A stretch of DNA of 59,940 bases from Deltaproteobacteria bacterium UBA4427 (GTDB lineage: Bacteria; Myxococcota_A; UBA9160; UBA4427): contig DGPZ01000089.1 in the NCBI GenBank assembly GCA_002390675.1, positions 1 to 59,940 of the forward strand. Reading direction: 5' to 3'. The translations under genes were made by a program, and so were the position numbers. The number at the start of each line of letters is the position of its first letter. Position 1 is the stretch's first letter. This document shows positions 37,054-44,753 of this stretch, piece by piece. A model generated the notes under the pieces. It did not search any database. It was not told where the DNA came from and saw only the letters and a program-made list of their open reading frames with translations.

Positions 37054-37925
37054 GACCTGATTGCGAGCTTCGCGATCACGTTCTCGCCGAATGCTTTGAG
37101 GTTATCGGCGGGCTTTCCCTTACCGAGTGCAAAGACAGGTACGACGAGGCGGCTGACACCGAGCTCCGTGTAGCGCTCGACATCGCTGAGATCTGTCGAG
37201 TTAGGAAACCACATAGCAGTCACTTCAATTTCCGACCGATCGCGCCCTTCGTCGGCACATGCCTTCGCGAGTTCCTCGAGCATGGGGGATAGCTGGTCGG
37301 GGCTGGCCGTCGGCGCGAACCAGCCATTGCCGTACTTCGCAGTCCGCTCGAAGGCTTTGCCCTTCGTGCCGCCGATCACGACCGGGAAGGGGTCTTGGAT
37401 CGGAACCGGTTTGCTCTTGAAGCCCGTCCAATCCAAGAACTCGCTTTTATGTTCGACGACGTCGCCGGACCAAATCTTTCGCATAGCCTGGATATAGTCA
37501 TCGAAGCGCGCGCCGCGACGTTCGAAGGGCGTGCCCGCCGCCTGAAATTCTTCCTTGAGCCAGCCGATTCCCACGCCGAGCTCGAAGCGACCATTCGAAA
37601 CGAAGTCGAGGCTCGCCGCCTGCTTTGCCACGTAGAGCGGGTTGGCCTGCGACAGAATGTTGACGCCCGTACCAAGCCGGATCGTTTTCGTGCTGGCGGC
37701 GATCGCAGTCAGAGCGATCAAAGGGTCCACGAAGTTTGCGTCTGCATCTACGCCCATCTTGCCATCGGCGCTGTATGGATACTTTGATTGGTATTCGACG
37801 GGCACGATCGCGTGCTCGAAGGTCCAAAGAGATTCAAAGCCGATTCCTTCGGCAAGCTGGGCCATACCGACCATGGCTTCCACGTTTGGGACGCCGACGT
37901 TGACGGGAATGAGTCCGATCTTCAT
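37050..37925 (-). CDS. LLM-class putative F420-dependent oxidoreductase
   Basis: 291 residues. MKIGLIPVNVGVPNVEAMV, WTFEHAIVPVEY, IRLGTGVNILSQANP, NGRFELGVGIGWLKEEFQAAG and FPVVIGGT are the motifs of the Mycobacterium-type F420-dependent luciferase-like family. It is only moderately similar to the protein at 1237, so the two probably act on different substrates. F420 synthesis genes are not in the window. It stands alone between bfr and the Bat operon. Confidence 0.9.
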   Translation of the reverse strand: MKIGLIPVNVGVPNVEAMVGMAQLAEGIGFESLWTFEHAIVPVEYQSKYPYSADGKMGVDADANFVDPLIALTAIAASTKTIRLGTGVNILSQANPLYVAKQAASLDFVSNGRFELGVGIGWLKEEFQAAGTPFERRGARFDDYIQAMRKIWSGDVVEHKSEFLDWTGFKSKPVPIQDPFPVVIGGTKGKAFERTAKYGNGWFAPTASPDQLSPMLEELAKACADEGRDRSEIEVTAMWFPNSTDLSDVERYTELGVSRLVVPVFALGKGKPADNLKAFGENVIAKLAIRS

Positions 37926-38067
37926 GTACTGCTCCTACTGGATTAAGAGAGGAAACGGCGGGCCCCATCCATGCCTGCTGCGTCACCCAAAAGGACGCTC
38001 TGGCAGAGTGGCGGCCGTTCAGAGGGTGATCGAGCAATGGTTAGGAAGGGGCGGCGAAGTCTCTATT

Positions 38068-38091
38068 AGGCGGTTTTGGCATTTGCCGCCT
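38068..38091 (-). terminator. Hairpin at the end of the Bat operon
   Basis: AGGCGG and CCGCCT pair across a 12-base loop immediately after the batD stop. It is a plausible end point for the minus-strand operon, although no T-run follows. Confidence 0.4.
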
Positions 38092-39614
38092 CATTCGCTC
38101 CCAGTGTGCGGGTTCAATTGACGGGGTGCAAACTCTGCAGCCTTCTTGCGGCGGTCCGCTTCTGCCAGTTGACCACGCCACCGGGCTCGGAGTTCTCGAA
38201 GTTCTTTTCGAAGGGCCGACGCGTCAAATTGATCCGAGGCGTTACCCACATTGCCATAACGAATGGCCTCGAAGTGCCGCCAAAGGGGCATTGCAGCGCC
38301 TGAGAAGGGCGTATTCGACAGATCTGGTCCTTGGGAAGCGGCGTCGGCAGGGCTGTCGGACGCAGGCCAAGCGAGGTGCTCTCTCCATCTCCAGTAGCAG
38401 GTCGCAATCTGTTCGAGGTCATCACCTCGAAGGCTTGTCGTAAGCTCTTTGTATGCGAAGGACTCAGAGTCACGCCGGCGAGTGAGGACTTCATCCACGA
38501 GCTCCGCGAGCCTCTTCGATGCGGCGTGTCCTTTTTGCCAAACGAGAAATGTGCCTCCGATTAGCAGGGCAACGGCCAACCAATGAGCAAGCAGCCATCG
38601 CAAACTGTCGATGCCCCAGGCCAAAAACTGTTCGTACCAAAGGGCAAGGCCGTCTGTCAAAGCAGAGGTGTTGGACGCTCCGAAACCTGCTTCAGAAACT
38701 TCGAAGGTTCGGCCCGGTACGAGTTCGACGTTGAGTGACCCCGTGTCGGGGTTCCACCAGAGAATCTCGAGAGGAGCAATTCGAAAGGAGCCACGCTCTT
38801 GCAACACGTATGTGACTTTCTGACTGCGCTCTCCACTGTATTGGCCTCGGTTCACCCGGTCGAAAATGCGCGGCCTGTCCGCGTAAACAGCGATGCCGGG
38901 CGGCGCCTCGAAATCTAGCTGCGGCAATAACATGCCAAGAATCTGCGTCCCCCTAATACGGATTCGGCGCTCGATTGCATCTCCCGCTTTGAGCCCTTCA
39001 ATGTCGAAATCCCATTCGTCTTGGATCTCGAGCCGTGGGGTCGTCACGACTCGCTGCGTTTCTTCGACACCGGCGCGAACCCCTACGTGGAGTTCGATTG
39101 CCGCCGTTCGTAGCACTATGCTTAGATCATCTGCATTGAGGCCCGCGACCCCAACCGGGATATCAAGGGAGGGAATACTGAGGATGCCAGGACGCTGAGG
39201 AAAGATTACGTATCCGCGGCGTTGGCCTGAGAAAGTGGTTCCATTGATCGGTTCCGTGAAGTTTGTCCCCATTTGTTCGGGAAGCAAGGAGATAGCACCT
39301 TGGATTATTAGTTCGGGGTATTGCGGCGCCCGACTGAATCGCGAGTCTGTAAGAATTTCGATGAGCAAGCGGGTTTGCTGTCCGACGACGATTCCCTGGC
39401 CCTCGTTCGGATCAATCTGAACTCGTATCTGGACTCGGCCACTTTCAAGTAGGTCTGTCGCGAGGGCGGACGTATTAACAGCTTCCTCTGCGTCGGCTGG
39501 CGCAGATAGTTCTTGGGCTTGGGCATAGATGGGAATCAATAGTCCGAGCGCAATCACAAGAGCGCCTCGTATGGGTCGGCCTCGGGCGGGCGTGGGGAAT
39601 CGAGTTTGAATCAT
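38091..39614 (-). CDS. batD: BatD family protein
   Basis: 507 residues: signal peptide (about 1-33, ending AQAQ), periplasmic beta-rich BatD region (VGQQTRLLIEILTDSRFSRAPQYPELIIQGA and the QRRGYVIFPQRPGILSIPSLDIPV strands), one membrane helix (LLAHWLAVALLIGGTFLVW, about 340-360) and a cytoplasmic tail. BatD works with the BatA/BatB VWA proteins in envelope assemblies linked to oxygen tolerance in Bacteroides. Its ATG at 39614 overlaps the previous stop in ATGA, with AAGGGGAC upstream. Last gene of the operon. Confidence 0.85.
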   Translation of the reverse strand: MIQTRFPTPARGRPIRGALVIALGLLIPIYAQAQELSAPADAEEAVNTSALATDLLESGRVQIRVQIDPNEGQGIVVGQQTRLLIEILTDSRFSRAPQYPELIIQGAISLLPEQMGTNFTEPINGTTFSGQRRGYVIFPQRPGILSIPSLDIPVGVAGLNADDLSIVLRTAAIELHVGVRAGVEETQRVVTTPRLEIQDEWDFDIEGLKAGDAIERRIRIRGTQILGMLLPQLDFEAPPGIAVYADRPRIFDRVNRGQYSGERSQKVTYVLQERGSFRIAPLEILWWNPDTGSLNVELVPGRTFEVSEAGFGASNTSALTDGLALWYEQFLAWGIDSLRWLLAHWLAVALLIGGTFLVWQKGHAASKRLAELVDEVLTRRRDSESFAYKELTTSLRGDDLEQIATCYWRWREHLAWPASDSPADAASQGPDLSNTPFSGAAMPLWRHFEAIRYGNVGNASDQFDASALRKELRELRARWRGQLAEADRRKKAAEFAPRQLNPHTGSE

Positions 39615-40375
39615 GGTGACGTCCCCTTCCGAAGATCGAGATCGGCTTGCGCTTGATAAGCGAACTTCAGCCGTAAGAAATCGCCGGGCGTTGTCTGAAC
39701 ACGGCGCATCCACATCTCGCGAATGGCTTCTGGGCTGAGGCCTTGTAGGCGCGCTTCATCGATCGTCATTTCCCCCATTGCGTTGACGGCCAAATCATCG
39801 AACACGAACTCGTCAGCTTCGAGTTGCCCGCCTGTCCCTCCGAAATCCTCGTATTCCTTCTCACCGAGCTCCAGGAGCCCCCGTACCCAGTCAAGGTTGA
39901 ACTTTGCCTCTTGGAAGTTGGGAATGAGACCGAGAGCTCGGGTGTAGGCTTGGGTTGCTGGCCCCAGCTTCTGACTGCGTGCGAGCGCGTTGCCAAGCCG
40001 GAATGCTCCCTCCGCGGTATCCACGCGACTAAAGCTCGCGGCCGCTTGAGCGAGGTCACCTCCGTCTTCGTAGGCGACGCCTTTCCAGACAGGATCACGA
40101 TACAGTGAAGCCGCACGGAGAGGGTCACCTGCTTCGTGCCACATGCGCGCCTGTTGGTCATTCGTCCAGAACGCGCTGACGATTGGATCCGGCAAGTATT
40201 GAACGGCTTGACTCGCGAGCGTTCGTTCCTCCGGGTGGCAACCGACTAACATAGCGATCAGTACCACGAGCGTGACTGCTGAAGCGACGCGAATACGTTC
40301 GGGCTCGTGATGTACTCCGATAAATCCAAAACGACGCGAGCTAAGAGTCGAAGAACTGGTTTGTTCGGGCTTCAT
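39611..40375 (-). CDS. batC: BatC-like TPR lipoprotein
   Basis: About 254 residues. A long basic N-terminus leads to a hydrophobic stretch ending in LVGC, a lipobox. TPR-like helices follow (ASLYRDPVWKGVAYEDGGDLAQAAASFSRVDTAEGAFRLGNALARSQKLGPATQAYTRALGLIPNF). It should be a scaffold between the VWA proteins and BatD in the periplasm. The chosen ATG overlaps the batB stop (ATGA); an ATG nine bases earlier (40384) is also possible. No SD is clear, consistent with coupled translation. Confidence 0.78.
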   Translation of the reverse strand: MKPEQTSSSTLSSRRFGFIGVHHEPERIRVASAVTLVVLIAMLVGCHPEERTLASQAVQYLPDPIVSAFWTNDQQARMWHEAGDPLRAASLYRDPVWKGVAYEDGGDLAQAAASFSRVDTAEGAFRLGNALARSQKLGPATQAYTRALGLIPNFQEAKFNLDWVRGLLELGEKEYEDFGGTGGQLEADEFVFDDLAVNAMGEMTIDEARLQGLSPEAIREMWMRRVQTTPGDFLRLKFAYQAQADLDLRKGTSP

Positions 40376-41382
40376 ACGCGCCATTGAACCGTCCACCCCC
40401 GTCGGAACCAAACGATCATGCCGGCGGCAATGAGCCAGACGATTGGGTAGCCGCGATCGCGCCAGACGGTCTCCTCGTCTTCATTGATTGCGTCGATGAA
40501 GTGGCGATTGATCCGAAGCATCACCGAGTCGACATCCGCTTCGTAGAGGCTCGAGTAGACAAGTGGTGCCCGCGTGGCGGAGGAAATCGCTTCGAGGCCG
40601 TGGCGGTACACGGGCGGGGCGCTTTCGGAATTCTCAAAGGATACGGCGAGGTTCATTCCATCCGCGCGGGTCTCGCCGCCCTCGTCGGTCCCGAACGCAA
40701 GCAGGATCAGCTGATCTTTGCTCCGAGTCACGAATCTGGAAAATTGCTCGGCGTGCCTCTCGGTGATTCCGTCTGTTAGAAATAGCAATGTCCCGCTTAC
40801 GGACTCCTTCGCCAATAGGTCGGCCGCAAGTTCAAGCGCGCGTTCGGGCGAATCGCCTGGGGTCGGCATTAGGTTCGGATGAAGAGCGTCGAGATAGACC
40901 TCGAGTAAATCCGTGTCGTCGGTAAAGGGGAGGAGGAGGTGGGCGCTGCCGGCATATCCGATGACAGCCGTGCGCGAGCCCCGGCGTCGAGCGAGCAGGT
41001 CACGCAACTTGAAGCGTGCTCGATCGAGCCGAGTAGGTTCCTGGTCTATGCAGAGCATGCTCGGTGTGAGTTCAATAGCAATGATGAGCGGAGCCTGATC
41101 TTGAGTGAACGGCGTGATCTCGCGCTCCCAAGCAGGCCCTGCAAGGACGATTGCGATCAAGGTGAGTAGGCACGTCATCAGTTGGTAAGGCCTAATACGA
41201 ACCCGATTCCGCCCAGCGACGGTGAGGTGCGTTAGGAGTTCTGGCGCGATGGATCCTTTCCACTGTATGGACGCGCTGTAGGCTCGGCGCAGCTTCATGT
41301 GGACCCATAGGACGCAGGGGATCAAGAGTAGCCACAACGGGCGGATGAAATGAAAGTCGGCGAGCTGAGGATCAGGCAGCAT
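40372..41382 (-). CDS. batB: BatB: membrane VWA-domain protein with altered MIDAS
   Basis: 336 residues: N-terminal aerotolerance-type helices (about 14-30 and 68-85), a von Willebrand A domain (about 97-280) and a C-terminal helix. The metal-site motif D-x-S-x-S is changed to E104-L-T106-P-S108, so divalent-metal binding may be weakened, while the distal LLFLTDG strand is kept. Such proteins bind partners through the VWA face. The start overlaps the batA stop by 11 bases. Confidence 0.88.
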   Translation of the reverse strand: MLPDPQLADFHFIRPLWLLLIPCVLWVHMKLRRAYSASIQWKGSIAPELLTHLTVAGRNRVRIRPYQLMTCLLTLIAIVLAGPAWEREITPFTQDQAPLIIAIELTPSMLCIDQEPTRLDRARFKLRDLLARRRGSRTAVIGYAGSAHLLLPFTDDTDLLEVYLDALHPNLMPTPGDSPERALELAADLLAKESVSGTLLFLTDGITERHAEQFSRFVTRSKDQLILLAFGTDEGGETRADGMNLAVSFENSESAPPVYRHGLEAISSATRAPLVYSSLYEADVDSVMLRINRHFIDAINEDEETVWRDRGYPIVWLIAAGMIVWFRRGWTVQWRV

Positions 41383-42361
41383 TATTCGTGCGCCCTCCCG
41401 GAACTCGGAGCATGATGCTGAAGAGCGCGAGCCCGAGAACCATGAGTGCGGCGAGTGGAACCCAGTGCAAGGTTCGCTTCGGTCGGTAGCTCAGGCTGTC
41501 GATTCGGTCGGGCTCCAAACGATCGAGTTCGGCATAGATCGCTTCGAGCTCTCTGCCATCCAGCGCCAGGAAAAATGAGCCGCCCGTAGTGCGTGAAATC
41601 GTCTCAAGCGTTTCGGCATCGAGGGCCTGTTCACCAACTGTCGCCGGATCGCCTATCGCGATGGTGTGGACGGTGATGCCTTCTTCGGCGGCAATCTGGG
41701 CGGCTCGGCCGACGGGCATATCGCTACCGGTGTCGTTTCCGTCTGTAAGAAGGATGACAACTTTGTTTTGCTTGTCGCTCGCTTCGAATAGCCGCACCGC
41801 GAGTCCGATTGCGTCCCCAATCATGGTTCGCGGGCCAGCCATACGTGGCCTGAGTTCGGCTAATAGCGCTTCGATGACTTCACGATCTTCCGTAAAGGGG
41901 GACTGCAGGTAGGCCGCTGTGCCAAATGCTGCGAGTGCGAGGCGATCATTCTCTCGACGAGCGATAAAGCTCCCCAGCACGTCTTTCACGGCATCCAGTC
42001 GCGTCGCCAGACTCCCATCCGCACGGGTGAAATCTGATTCTTCCATCGATCCTGACAAGTCAACGATGAGCATTAGGTCTCGGGCGGGACGATGCTGCAG
42101 GATGGGGTCGCCGACCCAAACCGGGGCGGCCAGGGCGGTGACGATCAAGCTCCAACCTATGACGTGGAAGGCTTTCTGCCAAATGCCTTTTCGGACTACG
42201 ACCGCGCCTTCTTTGGGTTGTGTACCGGTGAGCGATGCGAGGAGCTGGAAGAAGGGCGTGCGAACGGCTTCGCTCTCATCACGAAATTCGGGAACGAGCC
42301 AAATAACGAATAGCGGCGCGGCGAGTAACGCGAATGCCCATGGCAATTCAAACTCGAGCAC
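41372..42361 (-). CDS. batA: BatA: membrane VWA-domain protein
   Basis: 329 residues. It has two N-terminal helices, a VWA domain with an intact MIDAS D101-L-S103-G-S105 and the conserved VVILLTDGNDTGSD strand, and a C-terminal helix (VPLAALMVLGLALFSIML). The start is GTG at 42361 with AGGAG 6 bases upstream; the ATG at 42394 lies deep in the previous gene. It overlaps the DUF4381 gene by 14 bases. Likely partner of the MoxR ATPase. Confidence 0.9.
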   Translation of the reverse strand: MLEFELPWAFALLAAPLFVIWLVPEFRDESEAVRTPFFQLLASLTGTQPKEGAVVVRKGIWQKAFHVIGWSLIVTALAAPVWVGDPILQHRPARDLMLIVDLSGSMEESDFTRADGSLATRLDAVKDVLGSFIARRENDRLALAAFGTAAYLQSPFTEDREVIEALLAELRPRMAGPRTMIGDAIGLAVRLFEASDKQNKVVILLTDGNDTGSDMPVGRAAQIAAEEGITVHTIAIGDPATVGEQALDAETLETISRTTGGSFFLALDGRELEAIYAELDRLEPDRIDSLSYRPKRTLHWVPLAALMVLGLALFSIMLRVPGGRTNNAA

Positions 42362-42833
42362 GATGGCTCCTGATGAATAGACGGCTCGATGCAATGAGCC
42401 GCGTGGTGGACTCCCTCTCCAATTGTTTTGCGAGCTGTGGGTCGTAGGCGAGCTGATCCAACCATCGCGCGTCGTCGGGTAGGAAACTTGCGCCCTGTTG
42501 ATTCAACCAGTCAACCCATTCCGAGCCGTGGAGATTCGCGACTTCTTGTCTCGGGAACGCTGCGAGTGCGGTGCGGCGAAGGAGTGCTGGCAGATGAACA
42601 AGCCTTGCGTTGTCCCTCGCTATTTCAGACAAATCGGTCTCTGCTACGCGCCGATAGGCTTGGTGCTGCCAGGCGCGATACCCTCGTAGTGCCATCCACG
42701 TGAGTCCTAGGACAAGAACGAGCGCGACAAGTCCCCAGCCATAGGTTTGTGGCATCCACGAGATGGCTTCGGGGCGGGGAAGTTCGCGAAGCCCCCACAT
42801 CGGATCTCCAGCGGAAGAGCCAGCCACCTTCAT
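42348..42833 (-). CDS. DUF4381 membrane protein
   Basis: 161 residues. The N-terminal WGLRELPRPEAISWMPQTYGWGLVALVLVLGLTWMALR (a proline-rich entry and one helix, about 30-50) and the later RRTALAAFPRQEVANLHGSEWVDWLNQQG match DUF4381. The domain is found almost only between DUF58 and BatA genes. It probably anchors the MoxR/VWA complex at the inner membrane; the mechanism is unknown. Its ATG overlaps the DUF58 stop (ATGA). Confidence 0.85.
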   Translation of the reverse strand: MKVAGSSAGDPMWGLRELPRPEAISWMPQTYGWGLVALVLVLGLTWMALRGYRAWQHQAYRRVAETDLSEIARDNARLVHLPALLRRTALAAFPRQEVANLHGSEWVDWLNQQGASFLPDDARWLDQLAYDPQLAKQLERESTTRLIASSRLFIRSHRARV

Positions 42834-43762
42834 GGCCTCCGTGAGTGGGCGCGGCGTCCAAACAGAGCGCTGAGCTGCCCGGCCGCAGGGGCTTCAGTAC
42901 CCAGCGAAACCATAGGCACTTTCCGCTTGGTGAGTTCCTTTTGACCCGCATCAATCACCATTTGAAAGGTCTGAGCGAAGGATGACCGGAGGGATGGGTC
43001 GGCCGCATCGAATTCAAGCTGAAGGTCGCCGTTACTTACGACCAAACGATCTGCCTCCGGAAGCTGCCGCTCAAGCGGGTCGCTCACTCGCATGACCAGG
43101 ACGTCGTTATGTTGCGTGAGCCGATTGAGCAAAGGCCGAGTGGCTTCGTTGAACCCATCGAGATCGCTGATAAGTACGACGAGGTGATCGTGTTTAGCGA
43201 GACGACCAGCGTGGCCCAAAATTCGATTCAGCTGCGTTGGGCGTGAAATTCGTCCGTCATCCGCCCGCAGTGACCTGTTCATTTTTTCGATCACGCGAAG
43301 AATCGCCATGGATCCAGATTCGCTACGCGCCGGTCGGAGTTCGATTTGATCTTCATCGTTGAAGACGATTGCGCCGGGCTGATCCCCCTTCGCTAGGACC
43401 TGCCATAGGGTGAGTGCTGCGGCGTGCGCTGCAGTCACGGACTTCATATGGAGGCGACTCCCGAAGAACATGTTAACGCGCTGATCGACAAGCAGGAGCG
43501 CGGGGCGGTTCCGTTCTTCGTCGTAGACCCGCGTGTGCGGCCGACGCGTTCGCGCGGTGACTTTCCAGTCGATATCGCGGATATCGTCTCCCGGGACGTA
43601 GGCACGGAGTTCACGGAAGTCGAGTCCCCGTCCGCGGAGACGCGAAGCGTGCGCGCCAGGGAGCGGGCTATGAATAGGCATGCGGGGTAGGAAGGTGAGT
43701 TCGCGTGCCTCTCGCCGTAGTCCCACCAGTTCGCGGATCGATACGAATGCCGCGTCAGACAC
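42830..43762 (-). CDS. DUF58 domain protein (MxaS/YeaD2-like)
   Basis: 310 residues. The DUF58 signature is plain: RGRGLDFRELRAYVPGDDIRDIDWKVTARTRRPHTRVYDEE-NRPALLLVDQ near residues 43-95, with a VWA-like fold after it (LVVLISDLDGF). No membrane helix is seen, so it acts on the cytoplasmic side. DUF58 proteins partner MoxR ATPases; MxaS in methanol dehydrogenase clusters is the studied relative. Eight bases after the MoxR stop. Confidence 0.92.
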   Translation of the reverse strand: MSDAAFVSIRELVGLRREARELTFLPRMPIHSPLPGAHASRLRGRGLDFRELRAYVPGDDIRDIDWKVTARTRRPHTRVYDEERNRPALLLVDQRVNMFFGSRLHMKSVTAAHAAALTLWQVLAKGDQPGAIVFNDEDQIELRPARSESGSMAILRVIEKMNRSLRADDGRISRPTQLNRILGHAGRLAKHDHLVVLISDLDGFNEATRPLLNRLTQHNDVLVMRVSDPLERQLPEADRLVVSNGDLQLEFDAADPSLRSSFAQTFQMVIDAGQKELTKRKVPMVSLGTEAPAAGQLSALFGRRAHSRRP

Positions 43763-43770
43763 CGTTCAGC

Positions 43771-44739
43771 TCACGGCACAGCGACTAGCTTGAGGAGCTC
43801 GTCGACTATTTGGTTAGGCGTAATGCCTTCTGCGCTCGCTTCGTAGGAGGGCGAGACGCGGTGTCGCAATACGTCGTGAACGATTCCACGAACGTCTTCC
43901 GGCGTGGTGTAGCTGCGGCCGTCGAGCCATGCACGGACTCGCGCAGCGCGGTCGAGATGGATTCCGCCTCTAGGACTTGCGCCGTGATCGATCCAGCCAG
44001 CCAGATCGCTCGAATAGCGCTCGGGGTGTCGTGTCGCCGAAACCAAGTCGACGAGGTAACGCGTAATGGCGGGGGAACTCTCGACAGCGTCAATTTCGAC
44101 GCGGGCAGCGAAAATTGCAGACTGCGCGATCGGGGCGGGGCCAGCCTGCGTATGTCGTTGTGTATTTTCGTGTCGCACGAGTTCGATGATCCGCGTTTCG
44201 TCGTCTTCATTCGGGTAGCCAACTTCAACGTGCATCATGAACCGATCGAGTTGCGCTTCCGGAAGTGGATAGGTGCCATCGTGATCGATGGGATTTTGCG
44301 TGGCCATCACCATGAAGAGTTCTGGCAATGAATGCGTCGTGCCTGCGACCGTGACCTGTCGCTCCTCCATCGCCTCGAGAAGCGCAGCCTGGACTTTGGC
44401 AGGGGCGCGGTTGACCTCGTCCGCCAGGACGATGTTGCTGAAGATGGGGCCCGGCTGATATCTAAACTCGCCGCCGCCTTCGGTCGCGTAGTAGATCTCC
44501 GTGCCCGTGATGTCCGCAGGCAGCAGATCAGGCGTGAATTGAACCCGCGAGAGGTCCGCTTCAAGATTCCCGGCGAGCGCTTTCACAGCGCGAGTCTTTG
44601 CGAGTCCAGGAAGGCCTTCAACGAGAAGATTGCCATTGGCGAGCAAGCCGACCACCAGGCGATCGACGAGAGTCGATTGTCCGATGATCGATTCGCTGAT
44701 TTGGTCTCTTAGGCGCTGGATCTCGCTTAACTGCGACAC
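43771..44739 (-). CDS. moxR: MoxR-family AAA+ ATPase
   Basis: 322 residues from GTG at 44739. Walker A is GLPGLAKT (42-49), Walker B IVLADE (103-108) followed by VNRAPAKVQAALLEAMEERQVT. Sensor-1 is in MATQNPIDHDGTYPLPEAQLDRF; the C-terminal lid has SPRGGIHLDRAARVRA. MoxR ATPases act with VWA proteins as chaperones for metal insertion or complex assembly. The GTG start, 14 bases after the sulfatase stop, is preferred; a longer frame to 44919 would overlap the sulfatase by 166 bases. Confidence 0.93.
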   Translation of the reverse strand: MSQLSEIQRLRDQISESIIGQSTLVDRLVVGLLANGNLLVEGLPGLAKTRAVKALAGNLEADLSRVQFTPDLLPADITGTEIYYATEGGGEFRYQPGPIFSNIVLADEVNRAPAKVQAALLEAMEERQVTVAGTTHSLPELFMVMATQNPIDHDGTYPLPEAQLDRFMMHVEVGYPNEDDETRIIELVRHENTQRHTQAGPAPIAQSAIFAARVEIDAVESSPAITRYLVDLVSATRHPERYSSDLAGWIDHGASPRGGIHLDRAARVRAWLDGRSYTTPEDVRGIVHDVLRHRVSPSYEASAEGITPNQIVDELLKLVAVP

Positions 44740-44753
44740 GTGGCTGGTCCCCG

